This document shows, piece after piece, positions 6,998-14,419 of a DNA stretch of 18,540 nt (positions are counted from its first letter, which is position 1; each line of letters begins with the position of its first letter). The position numbers were made by a program, and so were the translations under genes. This DNA is from an uncultured Oscillospiraceae bacterium. Lineage in GTDB: Bacteria; Bacillota; Clostridia; UBA1381. The notes below the pieces were generated by a model. The model made no database searches. It had not been told where the DNA came from and saw nothing but the letters and a program-made list of their open reading frames with translations. The DNA lies in the NCBI GenBank assembly GCA_945876665.1, contig CAMCPC010000002.1:1-18540 (forward strand), given 5' to 3'.

Positions 6998-8412
6998 GAT
7001 ACCAACCGGTAATGGGACTTGAAATCCATGCGGAGCTGTTAACGGACTCAAAGGTATTCTGTACCTGTCAGAATGAGTTTGGCGGCAGCGAAAACACACG
7101 TGTGTGTCCGCGCTGTTCGGGACTTCCCGGCACGCTTCCCCTGCTTAACCATGACGCGGTAAGACTTGCCGCAAAGGCAGGCTTTGCAACGGATTGTACA
7201 GTAAATAATTACAGCGCCTTTGACAGAAAGAACTATTTCTACCCCGACCTTCCGAAAGCATATCAGATCACTCAGTTTGAGCATCCTATATGCACAGACG
7301 GTCATATAACCGTTGTGGGCGGCAAGGATATAAGAATAAACCGAATCCACATTGAGGAGGACGCGGGCAAGCTTGTCCATGACGATTACGAGGGCATTTC
7401 AATGGCGGACTACAACCGCTGCGGTGTGCCGCTTATAGAAATCGTTACAGAACCGGACTTCCGTTCTATTGAGGAAGTGCAGGACTTCGTTGAACAGATT
7501 GCACTCCGCCTTAAATATGCGGGCGTATGTGACGCGCGTATGGAGCAGGGCTCAATGCGTGTTGATGTAAACATTTCAATTATGCCTGTCGGATCAACGG
7601 AATTCGGTACGCGCGCCGAGCTTAAAAACCTTAATTCTCTAAAGGCTATCGGACGCGCAATTGAATATGAAATAAACCGTCAGTCGGAAATTCTTGACAA
7701 TGGCGGCACAGTTGTTCAGGAAACGCGCCGCTATAACGACAACCACGGCGACACAAAGGCGCTGCGTTCTAAGGAGGAGGCTCACGATTACCGTTACTTC
7801 CCCGAGCCGGATATTCCGCCTGTGCTTATTTCCGATGAAGATATACAGTCAATAAAAGACTCTATGCCCGAAATGCCGCAGGAGCGTTTTGCGAGATATA
7901 CAAAGGAATACGGACTCCCCGCGGACGACGCAAACCTTATTATTTCAAGCAAGGAATTTTCAGACTTCTATGACGAGGCTGTAGCAATAAATCCAGACTA
8001 CAAGCAGATTTCAAATCTTATGCTTGTGGAAGTAAACAGACAGCTTAACGATTCACAGCTTACCATATCGGACGTTAAATACTCCCCCGCTGACCTTGCG
8101 GAGCTTGTAAAAATGTCCTCGGACGGCGTTGTTTCAAAGAACGCAGCAAAGGATATTTTAAAGATTATGTTCGACAAGGGCGGCAAGCCGCAAGACATTG
8201 CCAAGGAAAACGGCTTTATTATGGATAATGACGCGTCAGGTCTTGAGGACATTGTAAATCAGGTTATTGCCGAAAATGCGGACAGTGTTGAAAGCTTTAA
8301 GAGCGGTAATCAGAAGGTTTTCGGTTTTCTCATGGGTCAGGTTATACGTCTTGCCGGCAAGGGAGCAAATCCGAAAATGGCAAAGGATTTATTAACGGAA
8401 AAATTGAAATAA
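6994..8412 (+). CDS. gatB: Aspartyl/glutamyl-tRNA amidotransferase subunit B
   Basis: GatB, 472 residues, carries the kinase-like active site that phosphorylates the carboxyl group of misacylated Asp- or Glu-tRNA and swaps it for an amide. The N-terminal cradle domain shows MGLEIHAEL (Glu10, His12), and a four-cysteine zinc site Cys23-x-Cys25 and Cys38-x-x-Cys41, found in the zinc-containing GatB type. TEPDFRS and the GVPLIEIVTEPD core are canonical. The C-terminal helical YqeY-like tail domain that docks tRNA (about 320-472) is present and complete, ending in the expected GKANP-like motif (AGKGANPKMA). The gene overlaps gatA by four bases and is followed after 14 bases by aspS. Confidence 0.97.
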   Translation: MRYQPVMGLEIHAELLTDSKVFCTCQNEFGGSENTRVCPRCSGLPGTLPLLNHDAVRLAAKAGFATDCTVNNYSAFDRKNYFYPDLPKAYQITQFEHPICTDGHITVVGGKDIRINRIHIEEDAGKLVHDDYEGISMADYNRCGVPLIEIVTEPDFRSIEEVQDFVEQIALRLKYAGVCDARMEQGSMRVDVNISIMPVGSTEFGTRAELKNLNSLKAIGRAIEYEINRQSEILDNGGTVVQETRRYNDNHGDTKALRSKEEAHDYRYFPEPDIPPVLISDEDIQSIKDSMPEMPQERFARYTKEYGLPADDANLIISSKEFSDFYDEAVAINPDYKQISNLMLVEVNRQLNDSQLTISDVKYSPADLAELVKMSSDGVVSKNAAKDILKIMFDKGGKPQDIAKENGFIMDNDASGLEDIVNQVIAENADSVESFKSGNQKVFGFLMGQVIRLAGKGANPKMAKDLLTEKLK

Positions 8413-8426
8413 AAGGAGTTTTAGAT

Positions 8427-9737
8427 ATGCAGAAAATAGACGGTTCACAGCTTGTAAGCGAGATTACCCTCGATGACCTTGAAAAAGCTGTAGGCGGCTC
8501 AATTTCATTCAGTGCGTGTGTTCATAAGCTGAGAAAAATGGGCAGCTTCTCATTCATTATTCTTCGCACAGGAAGATATATTATTCAGTCTGTTTATACG
8601 GCAGACAAATGCGAGGGCGATTTTGACGGCCTTTGCGAGGGCGCATATATTACGGTTACAGGCGATGTAAAAAAAGAAGAAAGAGCAAATTACGGCTACG
8701 AAATAACTCTATCATCATTTGAAGTTCTTTCAAAGCCGGCAGAGGAATATCCGCTGCACGTTTCAAGCAAAAAGCTTGGCTGCTCAATCGAAACATCAAT
8801 GGCTCACAGGAGCGTGGCGCTGCGTCACCCCGAACAGAGAGCTGCATTCAAAATTGCAGAGGGCGTTGTTTCGGGATTTCGTGAATTTATGCTTTCACAG
8901 AATTTCACCGAAATTCACACTCCGAAAATCGTTGCGGCAGGCGCAGAGGGCGGTGCAAACATCTTCAAGCTGAAATACTTCGACAAGGACGCATACCTTG
9001 CGCAAAGTCCCCAGTTTTATAAGCAGACATGTGTCGCGTTCTTTGACAGAGTTTTTGAAATTGCTCCCGTTTACAGAGCCGAAAAGCACAACTCAACGCG
9101 TCATTTGAACGAGTACATCGGTCTTGACTTTGAGATGGCATTTATAAACGATATGCACGACGTTATGGCAATGGAAACAGCTATGCTTAAATATGTGGTT
9201 GACTACGTTGCAAAGAATTATCCGACAGAAATTGAAATGCTCGGCGCAACACTTCCTGTCATAGACGATATTCCGTCAGTGACCTTCTTTGAGGCTCTTG
9301 ACATCTTGGGTAAGTCACACAACCAGTTCGACCTTGACCCGACAGACGAGGTCAAGCTGTGTAAGTACGCAAAGGAAAACTACGGCAGCGAGTTTATATT
9401 TGTAGAGAAGTTCCCCGGTCTTAAGCGTCCGTTCTATGCTATGGATTCAAAGGACGATCCTAAATTGGCAGAAAGCTTTGACCTTTTATTCCGCGGTCTT
9501 GAAATCACAACCGGCGGTCAGAGAATACACGACTATGACGAGCAGGTTGCTAAATTAAAGAGATACAACATTGAGCCGGAGGAGCTGGGTGCGTATATTG
9601 ACATACACAAATACGGCATGCCTCCCCACGGCGGTCTGGGCATAGGTCTTGAGCGTCTTGTTATGAAGCTTTTGGGACTTAGCAATATCCGCGAAGCAAG
9701 CCTGTTCCCAAGAGATATTCATCACCTTGACCCGTGA
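8427..9737 (+). CDS. aspS: Archaeal-type (probably non-discriminating) aspartate--tRNA(Asp/Asn) ligase
   Basis: Class II aminoacyl-tRNA synthetase of 436 residues that attaches aspartate to tRNA. It lacks the about 150-residue GAD insertion of ordinary bacterial AspRS (about 590 residues) and so belongs to the archaeal/eukaryotic-type AspRS2 group. An N-terminal OB-fold anticodon-binding domain (about 1-105) precedes the catalytic domain, with motif 1 near 147-168, motif 2 YRAEKHNSTRHLNEY (Arg217, Glu219) and motif 3 GLGIGLERL (403-411, Arg410). Clustering with gatCAB suggests that it mischarges tRNA(Asn) with Asp, which GatCAB then amidates; the sequence alone does not prove loss of discrimination. 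AAAAGGAG lies 8 bases before the ATG. It is last in the operon and no clear terminator follows. Confidence 0.93.
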   Translation: MQKIDGSQLVSEITLDDLEKAVGGSISFSACVHKLRKMGSFSFIILRTGRYIIQSVYTADKCEGDFDGLCEGAYITVTGDVKKEERANYGYEITLSSFEVLSKPAEEYPLHVSSKKLGCSIETSMAHRSVALRHPEQRAAFKIAEGVVSGFREFMLSQNFTEIHTPKIVAAGAEGGANIFKLKYFDKDAYLAQSPQFYKQTCVAFFDRVFEIAPVYRAEKHNSTRHLNEYIGLDFEMAFINDMHDVMAMETAMLKYVVDYVAKNYPTEIEMLGATLPVIDDIPSVTFFEALDILGKSHNQFDLDPTDEVKLCKYAKENYGSEFIFVEKFPGLKRPFYAMDSKDDPKLAESFDLLFRGLEITTGGQRIHDYDEQVAKLKRYNIEPEELGAYIDIHKYGMPPHGGLGIGLERLVMKLLGLSNIREASLFPRDIHHLDP

Positions 9738-9809
9738 TGAATTATACGCACTAAACATTTTGCATAATTTAACAAAGTTAATTAAGGCTTAAATTTTACA
9801 ACTTGCATA

Positions 9810-9837
9810 TTGACAAAACTTCAATTAGTGATATAAT
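9810..9837 (+). promoter_or_regulatory. Promoter of glutamine synthetase III gene
   Basis: TTGACA (9810-9815) and TATAAT (9832-9837), both perfect, are 16 bases apart. Transcription would start near 9844, giving a 5' untranslated leader of about 136 bases. The rest of 9738-9809 is AT-rich, with short inverted repeats (for example TTAAC-AAA-GTTAA) but no convincing terminator for aspS. Confidence 0.8.
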
Positions 9838-9886
9838 AAATGTATAATTTGAAATTAACAATTCAATAGCTGATTTTTGATAAGAC

Positions 9887-9928
9887 AAAGGTGTTTTATA
9901 TTGTTGCAGATATAATTCACCTTTTTTT
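9887..9928 (+). terminator. Leader hairpin with U-tract (putative attenuator) upstream of glnA
   Basis: AAAGGTGTTTTATAT (9887-9901) pairs with ATATAATTCACCTTT (9910-9924) except for two T-T mismatches, around the eight-base loop TGTTGCAG, and runs into seven T (9922-9928). It lies about 43 bases after the predicted transcription start and 51 bases before the glnA ATG. The shape is that of an intrinsic terminator inside a leader, so regulated read-through is likely. No upstream antiterminator strand is obvious by eye. Confidence 0.65.
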
Positions 9929-9979
9929 CATAAATATTTAAAAATTAGCACAAACTAACATTTTTAGGAGGTATTCAAA

Positions 9980-12055
9980 ATGAGTAATGTCGCAGAAATC
10001 TTCGGCAGTAAGGTATTCAACCTGCCGACAATGAAGGAACGTCTTCCAAAGGAAATCTATAAGTCTTTGGTTAAGACAATTAATGATGGCACCAAGCTTG
10101 ACATCAACGTTGCAAACGCTGTTGCACACGCTATGAAGGAATGGGCTATTGAAAATGGCTGCACACATTATACACACTGGTTCCAGCCGATGACAGGTCT
10201 TACAGCTGAAAAGCATGACTCATTCATTCAGCCTACAGATGACAGAACTGTTATTATGGAATTCTCAGGCAAGGAGCTTGTTATGGGTGAGCCTGACGCT
10301 TCATCATTCCCTTCCGGCGGCTTGAGAGCCACATTCGAGGCAAGAGGCTATACAGCATGGGATCCTACTTCATTCGCATTCATTAAGGATCATTCACTAT
10401 ACATTCCGACTTCATTCGTTTCATACACAGGTGAGGTTCTTGATAAGAAAACACCGCTTCTTAGAAGTGAAGCCGCAATTGACAAGGCTGCAAAGAAGGT
10501 ACTTGCACTGTTCGGCAAGAATCCTAAGAGAGTTGTCGCATACGTTGGTCCTGAACAGGAATACTTCCTTGTTGACAAAGAGCTTCGAAACAAGCGTAAA
10601 GACTTACTTCTGACAGGCAGAACATTATTCGGTGCAAAGCCTGCAAAAGGTCAGGAAATGGATGACCATTACTTCGGTCAGATTAAGGAAAGAGTTGCCG
10701 ACTTCATGAAAGAGGTTGACGAGGAGCTTTGGAAGCTTGGCGTATTCGCAAAGACAAAGCACAACGAGGTTGCTCCTGCTCAGCACGAAATCGCACCTAT
10801 TTTCTCAACAACTAATATCTCAAACGACCACAACCAGCTTACTATGGAGGTTCTTAAAAAAGTTGCTGACCGTCATGGTTTGTACTGTCTGCTTCACGAA
10901 AAGCCATACGAGGGCATTAACGGAAGCGGTAAGCACAACAACTGGTCAATCGGCACTTCAGACGGCGAGCTTCTTTTTAAGCCGGGCAAAAAGCCGGAAG
11001 AAAATGTTCAGTTCCTTCTGTTCCTTGCAGCTGTTATCAAGGCTGTTGACGATTATGCAGATATTTTAAGAGTATCTGTTGCAACAGCAGGCAACGACCA
11101 CCGTCTTGGCGCTAACGAAGCACCTCCTGCTATTATTTCAATGTATCTTGGCGACCAGCTTGCTGCTGTTGTAGAGCAGCTTAAGAGCGGCAAAGGCGTT
11201 AAGTATGAGGAAGGCAAGCTTATCGAAACAGGTGTTGAGTCACTTCCTGATATTGAAAAGGATACAACAGACAGAAACAGAACTTCCCCATTCGCATTCA
11301 CAGGAAACCGTTTCGAGTTCCGCGCGCCGGGTTCAAGACAGTCAATCGGCGGTATCAATATTGTACTTAACACAATCGTTGCCGAAACATTGACAGAAAT
11401 TGCTGAAGAACTTGAGGGTTGCGCTGATGTACACAAGGCTGCTCTTGAAAAAGCAATCCAGATTTTCAAGGATCACGAAAGAATTATCTTTAACGGCAAT
11501 GGCTATAGTGATGAATGGGTTGAGGAAGCTGAAAAGAGAGGTCTTTACAATCTTAAGACTACTCCGGACGCTATGCCTTACTTCGTTACACAGAAGTCAA
11601 TCGACCTGTTCACCAAGCAGGGTGTATTCACAGAGGTTGAGGTTAAGACTCGTGGCGAAATCATGATGGAGGACTACAACAACACACTTCATTTTGAAAT
11701 GCTTACAATGCTTGAAATGGCTAAGCAGGAGATCCTTCCGGCTTGCCTGAAGTATACAAAGTTCGTTACAGACGACCTTGCATCAAAGAAATCTCTTGGC
11801 ATTGACGCTCCTAAGGAATTGGAAAAGGCTAAGACTCTTACATCACTTACTGAGGACCTTATGGCTAAGATTGATACTCTTGATGCTGCAACAGCCGTTC
11901 CTGACGTTGACGCATATGCAGTTGGTATGTACTACAAGGATACAGTTATTCCGGCTATGGACGCACTTCGTGAAACAGCAGATACGCTTGAAACAATCGT
12001 GGCTAAGGAATACTGGCCGTTCCCGACATACACAGATTTGCTTTATCTTGTATAA
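9980..12055 (+). CDS. glnA: Type III glutamine synthetase
   Basis: Glutamine synthetase of the type III (GlnN) family, 691 residues, against about 450-470 for type I; it makes glutamine from glutamate, ammonia and ATP in the cytoplasm. Family hallmarks are visible: FPSGGLRATFEARGYTAWDP near residue 111, the catalytic core KHNEVAPAQHEIAP (about 260-273) with the metal and glutamate ligands, NDHNQLTMEV, HEKPYEGINGSGKHNNWS, and NRTSPFAFTGNRFEFRAPGSR (about 434-454). Members form dodecamers and are common in Bacteroidota and rumen/gut clostridia. A perfect AGGAGG lies 8 bases before the ATG, and the consensus promoter suggests high expression. It stands alone between its promoter/leader and terminator, and supplies the amide donor used by the upstream GatCAB. 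The symbol glnN is also used. Confidence 0.97.
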   Translation: MSNVAEIFGSKVFNLPTMKERLPKEIYKSLVKTINDGTKLDINVANAVAHAMKEWAIENGCTHYTHWFQPMTGLTAEKHDSFIQPTDDRTVIMEFSGKELVMGEPDASSFPSGGLRATFEARGYTAWDPTSFAFIKDHSLYIPTSFVSYTGEVLDKKTPLLRSEAAIDKAAKKVLALFGKNPKRVVAYVGPEQEYFLVDKELRNKRKDLLLTGRTLFGAKPAKGQEMDDHYFGQIKERVADFMKEVDEELWKLGVFAKTKHNEVAPAQHEIAPIFSTTNISNDHNQLTMEVLKKVADRHGLYCLLHEKPYEGINGSGKHNNWSIGTSDGELLFKPGKKPEENVQFLLFLAAVIKAVDDYADILRVSVATAGNDHRLGANEAPPAIISMYLGDQLAAVVEQLKSGKGVKYEEGKLIETGVESLPDIEKDTTDRNRTSPFAFTGNRFEFRAPGSRQSIGGINIVLNTIVAETLTEIAEELEGCADVHKAALEKAIQIFKDHERIIFNGNGYSDEWVEEAEKRGLYNLKTTPDAMPYFVTQKSIDLFTKQGVFTEVEVKTRGEIMMEDYNNTLHFEMLTMLEMAKQEILPACLKYTKFVTDDLASKKSLGIDAPKELEKAKTLTSLTEDLMAKIDTLDAATAVPDVDAYAVGMYYKDTVIPAMDALRETADTLETIVAKEYWPFPTYTDLLYLV

Positions 12056-12091
12056 TTCAGAAATTCTTTCTTTGTTATAATAAGTAGTATG

Positions 12092-12125
12092 GAAAAAGAA
12101 CCGCAAAAATGCGGTTCTTTTTCTT
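12092..12125 (+). terminator. Intrinsic terminator of glnA
   Basis: GAAAAAGAACCGC (12092-12104) pairs perfectly with GCGGTTCTTTTTC (12111-12123) around AAAAAT. The A-rich/T-rich flanks of the stem make it able to act in both directions. It is 36 bases after the glnA stop. Confidence 0.88.
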
Positions 12126-12128
12126 TGC

Positions 12129-12156
12129 AAAAAAATACGACAGCTTTCGCTGTCGC
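12129..12156 (-). terminator. Intrinsic terminator of the HisD-like to fumarase-beta operon
   Basis: Read on the minus strand, CGACAGC-GAAA-GCTGTCG (12155-12138) forms a seven-pair stem with a GNRA tetraloop and is followed after two bases by seven T (12135-12129). It begins about 10 bases after the fumarase beta stop codon. It is distinct from the glnA terminator next to it. Confidence 0.82.
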
Positions 12157-12165
12157 ATTTTTAAT

Positions 12166-12717
12166 TTATATTTCTCTGTACTTTGCCTGTCCTGTTTCGT
12201 ACAGGTCATTTCCCTCACAGTCGATAAGCACCACAGCGGGGAAATCCTCCACCTCAAGGCGGCGTATTGCTTCTGTGCCTAAATCGTCATAGGCAACAAC
12301 CTCTGCCTTTTTTATAGACTGTGCTATGAGTGCGCCCGCACCGCCGATTGCGCCAAGATACACAACCGTGTTGCGCTTCATAGCGTCCACAACGTCCTTA
12401 CTGCGCGCGCCTTTTCCTATCATACAGCCCAATCCGTTATCAAGCAAAAGAGGTGTGTACGCATCCATTCTGCCCGCTGTGGTGGGACCGCAGGAGCCTA
12501 TCACCTCTCCCGGTTTTGCCGGACATGGACCGGCGTAGTAAATTACGTTATCAGTTAAATCAATCGGAAACGGTATGCCATTTTTGAAATTTGTCGTCAT
12601 GCGCTCGTGCGCCGCGTCACGCGCGGTATATATTGTACCTGTTATAAGCACGCTGTCACCCGCTTTTAAATCCTTTATCTTATCCTTTGTAAAAGGTGTG
12701 GTTATTCTCTTTTCCAT
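12166..12717 (-). CDS. Class I fumarate hydratase beta subunit (Fumerase_C domain; tartrate/fumarate subfamily)
   Basis: 183-residue protein matching the beta (C-terminal) half of iron-sulfur class I fumarases and related hydro-lyases; with the alpha subunit it would interconvert fumarate and malate or a similar substrate. The conserved GSCGPTTAGRMDAYTP loop, GMIGKG-like IGKGARS, AIGGAGALIAQSIKKAEVVAYDDLG and EVEDFPAVVLIDCEGNDLYE regions are all intact and the length is normal. The alpha subunit, which carries the [4Fe-4S] cysteines and is normally the adjacent upstream gene, is not present; the preceding gene is a HAD hydrolase whose stop overlaps this start. Two consecutive ATG codons (12720, 12717) are possible; GGAGG is 4 and 7 bases away respectively, favouring the second. 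It is last in its operon. Its substrate is not certain. Confidence 0.88.
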   Translation of the reverse strand: MEKRITTPFTKDKIKDLKAGDSVLITGTIYTARDAAHERMTTNFKNGIPFPIDLTDNVIYYAGPCPAKPGEVIGSCGPTTAGRMDAYTPLLLDNGLGCMIGKGARSKDVVDAMKRNTVVYLGAIGGAGALIAQSIKKAEVVAYDDLGTEAIRRLEVEDFPAVVLIDCEGNDLYETGQAKYREI

Positions 12718-13748
12718 CATTCTTCCTCCAGAAAATCTTCTACACTCTTTAGTATATATGTTGCGCCGAGGTTTTCAAAATATCCTCTCGCCTTTTCGCC
12801 CTGTATGCCCGTAAGCACCGCGCAGAAATCCGCGCCCATTGCCTGTGCCGCCAATATGTCCGCGCCTGCGTCACCTACGATAAGTGTTGTCTTTATTTTT
12901 TCCTTGTCATAATCACCGTCAACAAGGCTCTTATCATCATAGTCAGTGCCGTAAAGCGCCTTTAAAAACATATATGGATGCGGCTTTGTAAGCGCGTTAT
13001 TATTAAGCGCCTTTTCCGCTGCCACAACATGGTCATAATTACACAAGCCGTTTTCCGCAAAATACTGCTTTATTCCCCAGTTCGTTATCGGCGGCAGCAT
13101 TTCTATATACGGTCTGCCTGTGCCTGTACATACACGCTTGCTTTCGCTCATTAAACGCAGCATTTCCACAAGCTTATCCTTGTTTACAATAGGTTCTTCC
13201 TTATACAAAAGACCAATTTTGCCGCTGTTCAGCGCGTCATATCCAAAGGTTTTCTTAAATAAATCATCGCCTAAGAACCACATCTGAAAAATATCGCGCA
13301 TTGTGCGCCACATAAGATTGTTGCGACTGAGCCATTCATAGTCAAAGTCAGTCTTTTCCGCACATTCCCTTGCAAGTCTGTCATATTCGTCTATTATATT
13401 GTCAGACAGATTTTTTGCGTATTCAAGCACGTCCGAAAAATCGCCGTCGTATTTTCTGCCGCCGCATATCCATGCTATAAGCACCGTTACATAGCCTAAA
13501 TCCCAGTTGGAATTTACACCCTTGCCCTTTAAAACGCTTATCAGCTTATCCTCACAGAATACCTTTGCGCGGATATTTTTCATATTTGCCATACATTCTG
13601 CGGAATTGATTTTCTCCTGCCTGTTCCAACGGAGATATTCCCATACAGTCAGCGCCGCACAGTTCCAGTAGTTCTGCTCGCTTGTTATGACGCCGTCCAT
13701 GTCAAATATGACGGTATCATATTTATCAAGAAATTTTGCCAGTTTCAT
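12717..13748 (-). CDS. HAD-superfamily hydrolase (probable phosphatase)
   Basis: Haloacid-dehalogenase-type hydrolase of 343 residues, probably a cytoplasmic phosphatase. All four motifs are visible: motif I DMDGV with nucleophile Asp16 and acid/base Asp18, motif II CTGTGRP, motif III KPHPYMFLKAL, and motif IV VGDAGADILAAQAMG. A large alpha-helical cap (about residues 30-210) lies between motifs I and II and is longer than in common small phosphatases. The substrate is unknown. Its place behind HisD-like and HisB-like genes raises the possibility of a histidinol-phosphatase-like step, but this is only inference. Start: the frame extends to a GTG at 13778, but that codon sits inside a stable hairpin; the ATG at 13748 has GAGG 5 bases upstream. 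The stop overlaps the fumarase beta start. Confidence 0.85.
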   Translation of the reverse strand: MKLAKFLDKYDTVIFDMDGVITSEQNYWNCAALTVWEYLRWNRQEKINSAECMANMKNIRAKVFCEDKLISVLKGKGVNSNWDLGYVTVLIAWICGGRKYDGDFSDVLEYAKNLSDNIIDEYDRLARECAEKTDFDYEWLSRNNLMWRTMRDIFQMWFLGDDLFKKTFGYDALNSGKIGLLYKEEPIVNKDKLVEMLRLMSESKRVCTGTGRPYIEMLPPITNWGIKQYFAENGLCNYDHVVAAEKALNNNALTKPHPYMFLKALYGTDYDDKSLVDGDYDKEKIKTTLIVGDAGADILAAQAMGADFCAVLTGIQGEKARGYFENLGATYILKSVEDFLEEE

Positions 13749-13767
13749 TTTTACCTCTATATCTGCA

Positions 13768-13798
13768 AATAGGGACACTAAATTTTAGTGTCCCTATT
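13768..13798. repeat. Near-perfect 31-bp inverted repeat between the HisB-like and HAD genes
   Basis: Fifteen-base arms, AATAGGGACACTAAA (13768-13782) and TTTAGTGTCCCTATT (13784-13798), surround a single central base. The hairpin starts three bases after the HisB-like stop and ends about 19 bases before the HAD start. On the transcribed (minus) strand only TATTTG follows, so there is no proper U-tract; it may be a processing or stability element, a weak terminator, or a small repeat found elsewhere in the genome. No second copy occurs in this window. Confidence 0.75.
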
Positions 13799-13801
13799 AT
13801 T

Positions 13802-14419
13802 TTATTCTATTACCCAATCTATCTTACCGGCAACACCGCTTGTTTTACCCTTACGGCTTTCGGATACTTCAAACACCTTATTCAAGGCGCTGCCGAAGCT
13901 GCGGTAAATTGCCTCCCAGATATGATGTCCATTATGTCCCTTTAACAGGTCAATATGAAGCGTACACATTGCGCCCTGCGCAAAGCCCTCAAGAAATGTT
14001 TCAAGGTCTTCTGTGTCCATTCCCTCAACCTTTTCGCTAAGCTCAATGCCGTGATAGTCAATGTCGCAGTAGGCTCTTGACTCAAAGCTGATAGCGGTCT
14101 GCGCCTTTGCCTCGTCGATAATGCCGATAGCGTCGCCGAACCCTCTTGCGCCGTCTGTACGGTCTATATATTCCTTTGCCGCCTTGCCCAAAGCAATGCC
14201 CAAATCCTCGCATATAACGTGAGTCAGCACAAATTCATCAAGCTTTAAATCAACATCAATATTGACCTCGCCGCGCCACGCGATATGCTCAATCATGTGG
14301 TTAAGGAACGGTATCGGTGTTTTTATGTATTTACGGTAATCCTTTTTTAGCGGCGCAAAATCAAGTGTCACATTCATTTCGGATTCCGTTGTTTTGCGGG
14401 TAACTTTTATCTTTTCCAT
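13802..14419 (-). CDS. Imidazoleglycerol-phosphate dehydratase-like protein (HisB family, divergent)
   Basis: 205-residue protein of the imidazoleglycerol-phosphate dehydratase fold. In histidine synthesis that enzyme removes water from imidazoleglycerol phosphate using two Mn ions held by two HHxxE motifs. Visible family features are FLNHMIEHI (38-46), CEDLGIALGKA (70-80), Arg115 in the SFESRAY stretch, and the second metal motif GHNGHHIWEA with His165, His166 and Glu169. The first motif, usually HHTVED, here reads HVICED (67-72), so one metal-binding His is replaced by Val68; the usual His in the HG pair is missing (AWRG), and the C-terminal STKG phosphate loop is not recognisable (KTSG). 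The ATG overlaps the HisD-like stop as TAATG, so translation is coupled. It may be a diverged HisB or a relative with another substrate. Confidence 0.8.
   Translation of the reverse strand: MEKIKVTRKTTESEMNVTLDFAPLKKDYRKYIKTPIPFLNHMIEHIAWRGEVNIDVDLKLDEFVLTHVICEDLGIALGKAAKEYIDRTDGARGFGDAIGIIDEAKAQTAISFESRAYCDIDYHGIELSEKVEGMDTEDLETFLEGFAQGAMCTLHIDLLKGHNGHHIWEAIYRSFGSALNKVFEVSESRKGKTSGVAGKIDWVIE

Noticed and set aside
9738..9809. GlnR operator upstream of glnA
   Set aside because: No TGTNA-N7-TNACA match was found; only short AT-rich dyads are present.
9844..9928. ANTAR-type dual hexaloop target before glnA
   Set aside because: The upstream segment forms only a weak AT-rich stem and neither loop shows A at position 1 with G at position 4.
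13749..13778. GTG start extending the HAD protein by ten residues
   Set aside because: The codon lies within a stable hairpin and has no ribosome site; the ATG at 13748 is better placed.
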